From Rathayibacter sp. SW19 (lineage in GTDB: Bacteria; Actinomycetota; Actinomycetes; Actinomycetales; Microbacteriaceae): a stretch of 64,000 bases of DNA. The stretch covers positions 1,674,001 to 1,738,000 of the forward strand of contig NZ_CP133020.1 in NCBI RefSeq assembly GCF_030866825.1. The letters run 5' to 3'. The notes beneath the pieces are model-generated. The model was not told the DNA's origin. It worked only from the letters and a program-made list of their open reading frames with translations, and did no database searches. Position numbers and translations under genes: made by a program. Positions 41,736 to 52,257 of this stretch are shown one piece after another; within the stretch, counting starts at the first letter, position 1, and every line of letters starts with the position of its first letter.

Positions 41736-41792
41736 TAGACTGACAACGCACCCGGTGGAAACCGCCCAACGCGAGAATCTGCTTTCCGGGTG
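41736..41792 (+). promoter_or_regulatory. Promoter and structured start of the rho leader
   Basis: TGTTAGACT gives an extended -10 (41736-41741). A stem follows, CACCCGG (41749-41755) with CCGGGTG (41786-41792), which can be extended by GAAA/TTT. The leader before rho is about 205 nt with no other gene in it. Rho genes are often autoregulated through their leaders. Confidence 0.4.
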
Positions 41793-41954
41793 AACCTCTA
41801 GAAACTTATTTGTGCCGCACCTGTTTGTGCGCCCGCGTCTCTCGCTGGCGGCCGTCGTGTGTGAGTCAGAATTCATGCGTCGGCAAACAGTTCCCTGCGG
41901 TACGCACTCCTGGCGAAGCTTTCATGCGCTCGCCGGAGGGAAGGAATCCTCTCA

Positions 41955-44249
<2,295 letters not shown>

Positions 44250-44319
44250 CGATGCGCAGGCCGAGCAGCCGCATGTTGGACTGCTCCACATGGCGCACCC
44301 TCGCTGAGCGATAGTCGAT

Positions 44320-44357
44320 CGGACGAGTGATGGTGCACAGGCGCCATCACTCGTCCG
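44320..44357 (+). terminator. Terminator of rho
   Basis: CGGACGAGTGATGG (44320-44333) pairs perfectly with 44344-44357 over 14 bp, with a 10-nt loop and a short T-run after it. It lies 70 bp past the rho stop. Confidence 0.85.
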
Positions 44358-44377
44358 TTTCGACATCAATCGCACAG

Positions 44378-44383
44378 TAAGGT
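44378..44383 (+). promoter_or_regulatory. -10 box TAAGGT of prfA
   Basis: TAAGGT ends 7 nt before the GTG start of prfA, again pointing to a leaderless mRNA. It follows directly on the rho terminator. Confidence 0.5.
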
Positions 44384-44390
44384 ACGTCCC

Positions 44391-45470
44391 GTGTTCGAAT
44401 CCGTCAGTGTTCTGCTCGAGGAACACGAACAGTTGCAGGTGCAGCTGTCCGACCCCGCCGTTCATGCGGATGCCGCGCGCGCCAAGAAGATCAACCGCCG
44501 GTATGCGCAACTCAGTCAGATCAAGGCCGCATACGACGGGTGGAACGCGCTCGGTGACGACCTGGCGGCGGCCCGTGAACTTGCCAAGGAAGACGACACG
44601 TTCGCCGAGGAGATCCCCGGGCTCGAAGAGCAGTATGCGAGCGCGCAGGAGAAGCTGCGCCGCCTGCTGATTCCGCGCGATCCGGATGACGGCCGTGACG
44701 TGATCATGGAGATCAAAGGTGGCGAGGGTGGCGCGGAGAGTGCTCTTTTCGCGGCCGACCTGCTGCGGATGTATCTGCACTACGCGGAGTCCAAAGGTTG
44801 GAAGACGGAACTGCTCGATCGCACCGAGAGCGACCTCGGCGGGTACAAAGACGTGCAAGTGGCGATCAAGTCGAACGCCACGGACCCATCGCAAGGCGTC
44901 TGGGCGCACCTCAAGTACGAAGGCGGAGTGCATCGCGTGCAACGCGTTCCTGTGACCGAATCGCAAGGGCGCATCCACACCTCGACCACCGGCGTGCTCG
45001 TGTTCCCAGAAGTGGACGAGCCCGAAGAAGTCGAAATCAACCAGAACGACCTCAAGATCGACGTCTATCGCTCGAGCGGTCCTGGCGGCCAGTCTGTCAA
45101 CACGACCGACTCGGCGGTACGGATCACGCACCTTCCGACCGGAATCGTCGTTTCGATGCAGAACGAGAAGAGCCAACTGCAGAACCGCGAGGCCGGTATG
45201 CGGGTGCTGCGCGCGCGCATCCTGGCGAGGCAGCAGGAAGAGCAGGCAGCTGCGGCATCCGATGCACGGCACAGCCAGATTCGCACGATGGATCGCTCCG
45301 AGCGCATCCGCACCTACAACTTTCCCGAGAACCGGATCGCCGACCACCGCACGGGCTACAAGGCGTACAACCTCGATCAGGTGATGAACGGTGCACTCGA
45401 CCCGGTGATCGAGTCCGCGATCCGCGCCGACGAAGAGGCGCAACTCGCCGACCTCGGCGACCAGTCCTGA
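44391..45470 (+). CDS. prfA: Peptide chain release factor 1
   Basis: 359 residues. The codon-recognition tripeptide is P-V-T in RVPVTESQGRIHTST, which marks RF1 (UAA/UAG), not RF2. The catalytic GGQ is in SSGPGGQSVNTTDSAVR (about residue 230), where PrmC methylates the Gln. The N-terminal coiled domain and C-terminal LDQVMNGALDPVIES are complete. Start GTG 44391. In the usual actinobacterial order prmC follows directly, but here cysE and cysK lie between. Confidence 0.96.
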   Translation: MFESVSVLLEEHEQLQVQLSDPAVHADAARAKKINRRYAQLSQIKAAYDGWNALGDDLAAARELAKEDDTFAEEIPGLEEQYASAQEKLRRLLIPRDPDDGRDVIMEIKGGEGGAESALFAADLLRMYLHYAESKGWKTELLDRTESDLGGYKDVQVAIKSNATDPSQGVWAHLKYEGGVHRVQRVPVTESQGRIHTSTTGVLVFPEVDEPEEVEINQNDLKIDVYRSSGPGGQSVNTTDSAVRITHLPTGIVVSMQNEKSQLQNREAGMRVLRARILARQQEEQAAAASDARHSQIRTMDRSERIRTYNFPENRIADHRTGYKAYNLDQVMNGALDPVIESAIRADEEAQLADLGDQS

Positions 45471-45545
45471 CACTCTCCACCCACCCGGGCCCGGGCCCGG
45501 CACCCGTGCGGCCCAAGGCGCGCGAGGCGCCTCCGCCTGCTGCTT

Positions 45546-45613
45546 GAGTGCGGCCACGTGGTCGCTTCAGCCCGCTCTCGAGCGCTCATCACGACCACAT
45601 AGACGCACTCGGC
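45546..45613. repeat. Imperfect inverted repeat GAGTGCG...CGCACTC between prfA and cysE
   Basis: GAGTGCG-N5-GTGGTCG (45546-45564) pairs with CGACCAC-N5-CGCACTC (45592-45610), 14 of 19 positions. It sits between convergent genes and may serve as a terminator. The right arm resembles the element at 27605. Confidence 0.55.
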
Positions 45614-45643
45614 AAAATTTGTGGGTGTGGGTGTGCGGCTGCG

Positions 45644-46237
45644 TCAGATGTAGATGGCGGGGTCGAGCCAGGCCTCGTCGCGGGCGGCAACGCGTTGCGC
45701 GGGAGCCTGGGCGCTCGAGCGGGGGCGGGCAACACCAGGGATGCCGACGATCACAGAGTCCGCAGGGGCGGAATGCACAACCACCGAATTCGCGCCGATG
45801 ACGCTGCGAGCCCCGATCCGGATGTCGCCGAGCACCTGCGCGCCGGCGCCCACCATGACGCCGTCCTCGAGCGTCGGATGCCGTTTGCCAGCGCCGTGCG
45901 ACTTTCCGCCGAGCGTTACGCCGTGGTAGAGCATCACGTCATCGCCGATGATCGCGGTCTCGCCGACAACGACGCCCATACCGTGATCGATGAAGAATCG
46001 GCGGCCGATCTGCGCACCGGGATGGATCTCGACCCCGGTCAGGAAGCGGATGACCTGCGAGAGCAGGCGTGAGGGCAGTCGTAGGCCGGGAGAACGCCAC
46101 CAGCGGTGGGCGACACGATATGCCCAGATGGCGTGCAGCCCCGAGTAGGCGAGGAACACTTCCGGACTGCTGCGCGCGGCCGGGTCATGCGCGCGCGCGT
46201 TGGCGATGTCTTCGCGCAGTCGTGACAGAATGCTCAC
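45644..46237 (-). CDS. cysE: Serine O-acetyltransferase
   Basis: 197 residues, the short CysE/EpsC type. The left-handed beta-helix repeats include GVEIHPGAQIGRRFFIDHGMGVVVGETAIIGDDVMLYHGVTLGGKSHGAGKRHPTLEDGVMVGAGAQVLGDI, with catalytic Asp/His in FIDHGMG and the acetyl-CoA loop GGKSHGAGKRHP. It makes O-acetylserine for CysK. It lies 9 bp after cysK on the same strand, so the two form an operon. Confidence 0.94.
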   Translation of the reverse strand: MSILSRLREDIANARAHDPAARSSPEVFLAYSGLHAIWAYRVAHRWWRSPGLRLPSRLLSQVIRFLTGVEIHPGAQIGRRFFIDHGMGVVVGETAIIGDDVMLYHGVTLGGKSHGAGKRHPTLEDGVMVGAGAQVLGDIRIGARSVIGANSVVVHSAPADSVIVGIPGVARPRSSAQAPAQRVAARDEAWLDPAIYI

Positions 46238-46246
46238 GGCGTTGGC

Positions 46247-47185
46247 TCAATCGACCGTGTTCTCGTAGAGCGCGGTGGACAGGTAGCGTTCGCCGAAGTC
46301 GGGCACGATCACCACGATCGTCTTACCCGCGTTTTCTGGCCGCTTCGCGATCTGCACCGCTGCGTGCACCGCCGCACCGGCCGAGATGCCGCCGAGGACG
46401 CCTTCGTCGGTCGCAAGCGCACGGCCCATCGCGATGGACTCCTCGAAACTGACAGGGTAGACCTCATCGACGAGGTTGACATCCATCACGTCGGGAATGA
46501 ATCCTGCGCCGATGCCTTGGATCTTATTCGGTCCGGCCGGTAACCCAGCGAGAACGCGCGAGGTGTCCGGCTCGACCGCGACGACCTGCACGTTCGGGTT
46601 GCGTTCCTTGAGCAGTCGTCCCGCGCCGGTGACGGTGCCGCCGGTGCCGACACCCGCGACGAAGATATCGACGGCACCGTCAGTGTCGTCCCAGATCTCC
46701 TGGCCCGTGGTGGCGTAGTGGATGTCCGGGTTCGCGGGGTTTGCGAACTGCTGAGCCCACACGGCGTTCTCGGTGCTGGCAACGATCTCCTTCGCCCTCT
46801 CGATCGCGACGCGGATTCCGCCCTCGGGCGGCGTCAGAACAAGCTCGGCGCCATACGCGCGCAGCACGGCGCGACGCTCGACGCTGGCGGAGGCCGGCAT
46901 GGTGAGGATCGCCTTGTAGCCGCGCGCCGCCGCCGTCATGGCAAGCGCGATTCCGGTGTTGCCGCTGGTCGACTCCACGATCGTGCCGCCCGGTTTCAGC
47001 GCACCTGCGGCTTCCGCGGCGTCGACGATTGCAACGCCGATACGGTCCTTGACGCTTGCAGCAGGGTTGTAGAACTCGAGCTTCGCCAACACAGTGCCAC
47101 CCGCGTCGCCGACAACCCGGTTCAGTCGCACGAGTGGAGTGCGCCCTACGACCTCAGTGATGTTCGAGTACACGTGTGCAGTCAT
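46247..47185 (-). CDS. cysK: Cysteine synthase (O-acetylserine sulfhydrylase)
   Basis: 312-residue PLP enzyme that forms cysteine from O-acetylserine and sulfide. PLP Lys is in NPAASVKDRIGVAI, the substrate loop is STSGNTGIALA (shown as ESTSGNTGI), and GVGTGGTVTGAG binds phosphate. Start ATG 47185 follows GAAAGG. A further ATG five codons upstream is less well placed. Followed at once by cysE. A TATGCT -10 lies at 47230-47235 on the minus strand. Confidence 0.95.
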   Translation of the reverse strand: MTAHVYSNITEVVGRTPLVRLNRVVGDAGGTVLAKLEFYNPAASVKDRIGVAIVDAAEAAGALKPGGTIVESTSGNTGIALAMTAAARGYKAILTMPASASVERRAVLRAYGAELVLTPPEGGIRVAIERAKEIVASTENAVWAQQFANPANPDIHYATTGQEIWDDTDGAVDIFVAGVGTGGTVTGAGRLLKERNPNVQVVAVEPDTSRVLAGLPAGPNKIQGIGAGFIPDVMDVNLVDEVYPVSFEESIAMGRALATDEGVLGGISAGAAVHAAVQIAKRPENAGKTIVVIVPDFGERYLSTALYENTVD

Positions 47186-47370
47186 GGTGCAACCTTTCAC
47201 TGGGCGGCATTCGGTGGGCCTGAGTCTTCAGCATATTCTTGACGGGCGGCTACCGGCGTCGTGTTACGCACTGCGCTCAGTCATATCCCCGCTCCACCAA
47301 GGAAACGCTCCACCGAAGAGAACCCGTTCCAACCGCCTTTATTCCGGCCCCGAGAAAGCGCAGCAACCTG

Positions 47371-48249
47371 ATGACCGATCTCGACGCTCAGGGTTCCACC
47401 GTCAGCGCCGCACTCACGCACGCCGTGGCGGTTTTGACGCAAGCAGGTGTGCCCAACCCGAGCGTGGATGCCGAGCTGCTGATCGGGCACGTTCTGAATG
47501 CCAGTCGGGGGCGCATTCAGGCGCTTGCGATGACGGATGCGGCGTTGCCGGCCGCCGAGGCGGCATCCGTTCTCAAATTGGTGGCGCGACGCGCAGCGCG
47601 CGAGCCGCTGCAGCACATCACCGGCCGCGCGGCGTTCCGGTCGATCGAGCTGGCCGTCGGGCCCGGCGTGTTCGTGCCAAGGCCTGAAACGGAGCTGGTG
47701 GCGCAATTCGCCATCGATGCCCTCAAGGCTACCGCCGGTGCCGAGCCGATCGCCGTCGACCTCGGCACGGGCAGCGGTGCCATCGCCCTATCGCTGGCGC
47801 TCGAGGTGCCGCACGCGCGCGTGTATGGCGTCGAGAATTCACCGCAGGCTTTCGAGTGGACGATCCGCAACTTCCGCCATATCGGTCGCGGAAATGCGAC
47901 GGCAGTACTCGCCGACCTTGCGGATGCCCTGCCCGAGCTCGACGGGCGCGTGTCTGTCGTCATCTCCAACCCGCCGTACGTGCCGACGGACGCGATCCCT
48001 CGCGACCCCGAGGTGCGGCTGTTCGACCCCGCGCATGCGCTGTACGGCGGCGCAGACGGCCTCGATGTCGTTCACAGCGTCTCGCAGACCGCACTGCGTC
48101 TGCTTCACCCGGGGGGAACCCTCGTGATCGAGCACGGCGAGTTGCAGGGGGCGGCGATCCGTGAACTGCTCACCGCAGACGGATGGCGCGCCGCGGCCAC
48201 GCATCCCGACCTCACGACACGCGATCGGGCGACGACGGCACTGCGCTGA
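47371..48249 (+). CDS. prmC: Protein-(glutamine-N5) methyltransferase, release factor-specific
   Basis: 292 residues. A helical N-terminal substrate domain (AALTHAVAVLTQAGVPNPSVDAELLIGHVL) precedes the SAM-dependent fold with VDLGTGSGAIALSLA and the catalytic NPPY in VVISNPPYVPTDAI, plus PRPETELV before it. It methylates the GGQ Gln of RF1 and RF2. I chose ATG 47371, since the preceding 44 codons are not PrmC-like and lie in the promoter region shared with cysK. It is separated from prfA by cysE-cysK. Confidence 0.93.
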   Translation: MTDLDAQGSTVSAALTHAVAVLTQAGVPNPSVDAELLIGHVLNASRGRIQALAMTDAALPAAEAASVLKLVARRAAREPLQHITGRAAFRSIELAVGPGVFVPRPETELVAQFAIDALKATAGAEPIAVDLGTGSGAIALSLALEVPHARVYGVENSPQAFEWTIRNFRHIGRGNATAVLADLADALPELDGRVSVVISNPPYVPTDAIPRDPEVRLFDPAHALYGGADGLDVVHSVSQTALRLLHPGGTLVIEHGELQGAAIRELLTADGWRAAATHPDLTTRDRATTALR

Positions 48250-48260
48250 GCCAGGCGTAC

Positions 48261-49280
48261 TCAGACGCGCTTGTTCGCTGCCTTCTCCGCCAGTTTCGCG
48301 GCACGTTCGCGCGCTTTCGCCACGGCCTCCCGCTCACGCTTTTGCAGGTCACGCAACCGCACCTCCGCCTCGCGACGCTTCTTGGCGATCTCCCGCACGG
48401 CCGGATCTTTCGCATACACCTCGCCGCGCTCGCGCGCTTCGTCGTATTCGGGCGCGTGGTCGGCGTCGGTGGTCCCGCTCGCGCGTGAGGCGGGGCTGCG
48501 GGTATCCAAGCTGCGTGTGTCCAAGCTGCGCGTCTCCAAGCTGCGCGTCTCCAAAAAGTGCTGCACGCCGTCGAGCAGCCGCTCGAGCCCGAACGCGAAG
48601 TCGTCGAATGAGTCGTCGGTGTATCCGCCCGAGATGATCACCGGTCGCAGGTAGGGGAAACGTTCCTCCGTGACCAGTTCGCCCAGCGCCGCTGCAAAGG
48701 GCACCCCGGATACGGTTCCGTGATCTGCCACTGCTCCCACGGCCGAGTTGATATCGTGCTCGATGCCGCCGACTGTGCGCGCGTACCCGCTGACAAGCAG
48801 AATCGTGGCCATTTTCTCCTGGTCGGAAAGCGCGGTCGTCGCCAACGCGCGCAGTCCTGAGTCGACGGTGCGCAACTGGTTCGGTGTCATCGGCACGCCC
48901 GAGATCGGGATCTCCACGAACCACGGGTGGTTCCGGAGCGCGCTGAGGCTGGCGAGCGTCCACTCGCGCAACTGCGCGCGCCAGTCGTCGCCGCGTCCCG
49001 CGGGCGGCATTTCGAAGCCGGCAACGGCATCCTGCATCAGCAGCAGCAGATCGTCCTTACCGGTGACATAGCGATACAGCGACATCGTGGTGTAACCGAG
49101 CGAGGTGGCAACCCGGCTCATCGAGACGGCGCTCAGCCCGTCTGCGTCGGCGATCTCGATCGCGGTCTCGACGATGCGCTCGATGCTCATCTCTCGCTTC
49201 GGCCCGCGCTGCGGCGACTCCGCGACACCCCACGAGAGGGCTATGGCATGGGGGAGCGCATTGTCGGGGATCTCGCCCAT
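48261..49280 (-). CDS. TetR-family regulator with repeat linker and basic coiled tail
   Basis: 339 residues, unusually long for the family. The HTH (about 30-78: MSIERIVETAIEIADADGLSAVSMSRVATSLGYTTMSLYRYVTGKDDLLLLM) and ligand domain (to about 240) resemble TetR_C regulators of DrrAB-type pumps. Then come LETRSLETRSLDTRSLDTRS, from a 15-bp repeat, and a Lys/Arg/Glu-rich helical tail (about 275-339). A TAGACT -10 lies at 49344-49349. It is downstream of the drrAB-like pair and most likely controls it. Confidence 0.83.
   Translation of the reverse strand: MGEIPDNALPHAIALSWGVAESPQRGPKREMSIERIVETAIEIADADGLSAVSMSRVATSLGYTTMSLYRYVTGKDDLLLLMQDAVAGFEMPPAGRGDDWRAQLREWTLASLSALRNHPWFVEIPISGVPMTPNQLRTVDSGLRALATTALSDQEKMATILLVSGYARTVGGIEHDINSAVGAVADHGTVSGVPFAAALGELVTEERFPYLRPVIISGGYTDDSFDDFAFGLERLLDGVQHFLETRSLETRSLDTRSLDTRSPASRASGTTDADHAPEYDEARERGEVYAKDPAVREIAKKRREAEVRLRDLQKREREAVAKARERAAKLAEKAANKRV
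48505..48549 (-). repeat. 15-bp tandem repeat (TCCAAGCTGCGCGTC), three units plus partial ones
   Basis: Units at 48505, 48520 and 48535, with the last two identical, and decayed copies on both sides. In the TetR gene it encodes the repeated ETRSL/DTRSL pentapeptide. Confidence 0.85.
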
Positions 49281-49392
49281 CTGGTCTCCTTTGGCGGGCC
49301 GCTCGACGTCACGTTCGGTGCGAGCAGGTCGATACGAGCAGTCAGTCTAGTGCGACCGTTCGGGCGCACCTGGTAGGGGTCGTGAACCGCCC

Positions 49393-49423
49393 GGGCGGAC
49401 ACGACCGGTTGCCGTGTCCGCCC
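49393..49423 (-). terminator. Terminator of the ABC exporter operon
   Basis: GGGCGGACACG (49393-49403) and its exact complement (49413-49423) with a 9-nt loop. It lies 23 bp past the permease stop, before the TetR gene. Confidence 0.75.
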
Positions 49424-49445
49424 TCACGCGGGGTGCCTGCGCCAC

Positions 49446-50315
49446 CTACTTCGCGACGCGCGTGCGGTACAGCCACGCCGCGGCGGCGTAGCCGACCACC
49501 AGGATGCCGGTCAGCCACGCCAGCGCAGGCCAGATGACGCCGGCATCCGGGCTGGTGCCGGTCAGCACGTCGCGCAGTGTCTCGATGATCGGCGTATACG
49601 GTTGGTGATCCGCGAAGCCGTGCAGCCAGGTCGGCATGGTGTCGACCGGAACGAACCCGCTTGAGACGTACGGCAGGAAAAGGAACACGAAGTTGATGCT
49701 CGCCGCAGCATCAACGCTGAGCACAAGCCCCGCAGCGCACGCCAGCCAGGTGAAGGCCAGAATGACCAAGACGGCAAAGGCGATCGCCTGGGTCCAGCCG
49801 CCGAGATCCGCGGCCGGCCGCCAGCCGAGCAGCAGTGCGACGCCGATGACCGGCACGATCGCGGCGAGATTGCGCACGACACTGGCGATCACGTGGCCGA
49901 ACAACACGGATGAGCCGAAAATCGGCAGCGTCTTGAACCGGTCGATCGTGCCGCTCTTCATGTCTTGGGCCACGGAGACCGCGGTGGCCGCCGAACCGAA
50001 GCCCAGGCACAGGATGAGCGTGCCGGGCACGACGTAGTTGACGTAACCGCCATCCTGTTGGATCGCACCTCCGAAGATGACGACGAACACGAGCATGATC
50101 GAGACCGGGATCGCGAACGCGGTGATCAGCCCGTCAACACTGCGCAGGGTTCTACGCAACTCCCGCCCGACCATCGCCGAAATGTCGGTGAGCGTGTCGG
50201 CACGGCCACGTCGCAGCGGCCGGGGCGCTGCGTTCCACATGTTTGGTGCGTTCGTGGCCGGAGTTTTCATGGCCGGGGATTTCGTGGCTGGCGCATTCAT
50301 GATCGGCGCGCTCAT
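49446..50315 (-). CDS. ABC-2 type exporter permease, DrrB-like
   Basis: 289 residues with six membrane helices. The N-terminal 28 residues (Ala/Pro/Thr/Met-rich) come from a 15-bp repeat and precede the conserved part (DISAMVGRELRRTLRSVDGLITAFAIPVSIMLVFVVIFGGAI). The ABC-2 segment VAQDMKSGTIDRFKTLPI is diagnostic. Its start overlaps the end of the ATPase gene. Together they form a daunorubicin-resistance-type exporter, substrate unknown. Confidence 0.87.
   Translation of the reverse strand: MSAPIMNAPATKSPAMKTPATNAPNMWNAAPRPLRRGRADTLTDISAMVGRELRRTLRSVDGLITAFAIPVSIMLVFVVIFGGAIQQDGGYVNYVVPGTLILCLGFGSAATAVSVAQDMKSGTIDRFKTLPIFGSSVLFGHVIASVVRNLAAIVPVIGVALLLGWRPAADLGGWTQAIAFAVLVILAFTWLACAAGLVLSVDAAASINFVFLFLPYVSSGFVPVDTMPTWLHGFADHQPYTPIIETLRDVLTGTSPDAGVIWPALAWLTGILVVGYAAAAWLYRTRVAK
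50248..50307 (-). repeat. 15-bp tandem repeat at the start of the exporter permease gene
   Basis: Units at 50248, 50263, 50278 and 50293 keep the pattern TT(C)ATGGCCGG at fixed 15-bp spacing, with more drift than the other arrays. It encodes the Ala-Pro-Ala/Thr-Met-rich N-terminus. Confidence 0.6.
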
Positions 50316-51340
50316 GCTGCGACCTCCTGGTTCTGTTCGGTCTGGTTCTGTTCGGTCTGGTTCTGTTCGATTGACGCATCCGCTTCACGCGCTGCGTCCG
50401 CGGCGGATGTCACGTGCCCGGTCAACGCCAGGAACACGTCGTCAAGTGTTGGCTTGATGATCGCGATGTTCGCGACCGCAAGGGCACGGGCATCCGCAGT
50501 GGCGAGCAGATCGCGGATCGTGGCGACGGGCCCCGTCGTCGGAACACGGATGCTCAGGGTTTCGGTGTCTGCGACTGCCCGCGGCAGCGCGAGTGAGGTC
50601 GCGGTGTCGAAACTGCGCTGATCCTCGAAAGCGAGCTCGATGTGCTCGCCGCTCACGCGACTCTTCAGCTCGCTCGCCGTGCCGCCGGCGATCACCGTGC
50701 CGCCATCGATAACGGCGATCATGTCGGCCAGCCGGTCGGCTTCCTCGAGATACTGCGTGGTCAAGAGGACGGTGGTCCCTGCATCCGCGAGTTCGCGCAC
50801 GACCGCCCACATCTGCGTCCGGCTGCGTGGGTCGAGCCCGGTGGTCGGCTCGTCCAGGAAAACGACGGGCGGGCGCGCGATCAGGCTGATGGCCAGGTCG
50901 AGCCTGCGCCGCATTCCGCCCGAGTAGGTGCGAGCCGGCCGGTGTGCGGCTGCGACCAGATCGAACTGCTCGAGCAACTCGCGCGTGCGGGCGCGGCCGA
51001 CTCGGCCGCCGAGATGCGCGAGCCGGGCCATCATCGCGAGGTTCTCCTCACCCGTCTGGAACTCGTCGACGGATGCGTACTGGCCGGTCAGACTGATCAC
51101 CCCGCGTGCCGCCCGCGGATTGCGGAGCACGTCGATTCCGTCGACGTGCACGGTGCCGGCATCCGGCTTGATCAGGGTCGTCAGAATGTTCACGGTCGTC
51201 GTCTTGCCTGCTCCGTTGGGGCCGAGCAGCGCGAAAATGTTGCCGGTCTCCACGTTCAGGTCGATCCCGTCGAGCACTTTCATCGTTCCGTAGCGCTTCT
51301 TCAGCCCGTGCACGGCGATCATCGGTCGCGTTGCAGTCAT
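50312..51340 (-). CDS. ABC exporter ATPase, DrrA-like
   Basis: 342 residues. Walker A is GPNGAGKTT, the signature YSGGMRRR, Walker B VVFLDEPTTGLD and the switch His region LLTTQYLEEADRLAD (Gln replaces His at the H-loop position, common in DrrA). The C-terminal accessory domain includes the regulatory stretch IKPTLDDVFLALTG. The last 20 residues repeat EQNQT from a 15-bp array. It overlaps the permease start (4 bp). Two matching palindromes lie in front. Confidence 0.9.
   Translation of the reverse strand: MTATRPMIAVHGLKKRYGTMKVLDGIDLNVETGNIFALLGPNGAGKTTTVNILTTLIKPDAGTVHVDGIDVLRNPRAARGVISLTGQYASVDEFQTGEENLAMMARLAHLGGRVGRARTRELLEQFDLVAAAHRPARTYSGGMRRRLDLAISLIARPPVVFLDEPTTGLDPRSRTQMWAVVRELADAGTTVLLTTQYLEEADRLADMIAVIDGGTVIAGGTASELKSRVSGEHIELAFEDQRSFDTATSLALPRAVADTETLSIRVPTTGPVATIRDLLATADARALAVANIAIIKPTLDDVFLALTGHVTSAADAAREADASIEQNQTEQNQTEQNQEVAA
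50329..50373 (-). repeat. 15-bp tandem repeat (GGTTCTGTTCGGTCT) at the end of the exporter ATPase gene
   Basis: Units at 50329, 50344 and 50359. The first two are identical. It encodes the TEQNQ repeats and is directly followed by the permease start, itself in a 15-bp array. Confidence 0.85.
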
Positions 51341-51376
51341 GGTCTCCTCCGTTGAATCTGTTTAGCTCGTACATTA

Positions 51377-51411
51377 TGTGTATGTATTACACAATGTGTA
51401 GACCATACACA
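51377..51411. promoter_or_regulatory. Twin operators TGTGTA-N5-TACACA in front of the exporter operon
   Basis: Two palindromes with identical arms (51377-51393 and 51395-51411), 18 bp centre to centre, in an A/T-rich stretch. They lie 37 bp upstream of the exporter ATPase start. The clear candidate for the binding protein is the TetR-family regulator of this cluster. Confidence 0.78.
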
Positions 51412-51457
51412 GTGACAGCAGATGCGTCAAGACCTTTTCGTGCCGTTGGGGTGCGCA

Positions 51458-51539
51458 TCAAAACGACGGAGAAAACTGGCGACGCGCCGGTCACGGCTCA
51501 ATTGGCTCAGTGTTGCGCAGAAAATCACCGTCGTTTTGA
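51458..51539. repeat. Palindromic element, AAAACGACGG family (copy 2)
   Basis: TCAAAACGACGG (51458-51469) and its complement (51528-51539) flank 58 nt that contain a further hairpin (CTGGCG/CGCCGG). It shares CAAAACGACGG arms and the AGA after them with the 23327-23408 element, which is also 82 bp. It lies downstream of the HAD gene on the minus strand. Confidence 0.82.
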
Positions 51540-51588
51540 ACGGTGTCGGGGTGATGCGGCGGGGTGAGGCGGCGGGGCGCCGGCTCGA

Positions 51589-52212
51589 TCAGCGAGCGGC
51601 GAACGCCTCGAGCGCGGCCTGCAGGCCGGCGGTGTCGTAGCCGTGGTCGGTGCGACGCAGTTGATAGCCGTGCATGCCTGTGTCGATGGCGCCCTGCACA
51701 TTCGCGGCAGAATCGTCGATCAGGATAGCGTCGTCCGCCCGGACCCCGAAGCGGCCGAGGGCCCGTGTGTAGATGCGACGCTCCGGTTTGCGAGCGCCGA
51801 GGATCGCCGAGATCAGATCGTTACCCTGGAACAGCGCGTGCGCCTCCGGTGCCAATTCCGGCAGGCAGTCGTAGAACGGGATCGGGTTGTTGGATAACAG
51901 CGAGGTTGTTCCGTGGCCCGCGGCCCAGCGGAGTGCGGCGATGCTGCCTGGGATCGCGGTCATCGCGCTGGCTCGGGAACGCCGCCACTGGTCGAGGCTG
52001 AGCTTTGCCCCTGTCACCAGGCGAAAGGCTTTCAGATATTCCTCGCTGGTTGTGTACACGCCTGCCTCTGCAGCGCGTTCGTGGCCACCGGCCCACCAGG
52101 TCGATGCGAGGTGATACTCGCTAGCCCCTGTCAGTCGGGCCAGGGCGGGCAGCCGCTTGCGGAAGTCGTAATCGTAGAGCGTGTCATCACAATCGAAGAA
52201 GTAGAGGTTCAT
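51589..52212 (-). CDS. HAD-superfamily hydrolase
   Basis: 207 residues. Motif I is FFDCDDTLYDYDF (nucleophile D and acid/base D), motif II Ser in LLSNNP, the motif III Lys in ARKPERRIY and motif IV is AILIDDSAANVQGA. This group dephosphorylates small phosphate esters, such as nucleotides or sugar phosphates. Specificity is unknown. The start is ATG 52212, directly before NLYFFDCDD. The upstream in-frame reading overlaps tsaC and is discarded. It is divergent from tsaC by 45 bp. Confidence 0.84.
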   Translation of the reverse strand: MNLYFFDCDDTLYDYDFRKRLPALARLTGASEYHLASTWWAGGHERAAEAGVYTTSEEYLKAFRLVTGAKLSLDQWRRSRASAMTAIPGSIAALRWAAGHGTTSLLSNNPIPFYDCLPELAPEAHALFQGNDLISAILGARKPERRIYTRALGRFGVRADDAILIDDSAANVQGAIDTGMHGYQLRRTDHGYDTAGLQAALEAFAAR

Positions 52213-52242
52213 CGCGTCCAGTATCGCCTGAGCAGCCTCAAC

Positions 52243-52248
52243 TATCAT
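52243..52248 (+). promoter_or_regulatory. -10 box TATCAT of tsaC
   Basis: TATCAT ends 9 nt before ATG 52258. No Shine-Dalgarno sequence is present, so the message is probably leaderless. Confidence 0.4.
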
Positions 52249-52257
52249 TGTGCCGAC

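Noticed and set aside
51913..52257. In-frame extension upstream of tsaC
   Set aside because: It runs through the HAD gene on the other strand, and family similarity begins only at ATG 52258.
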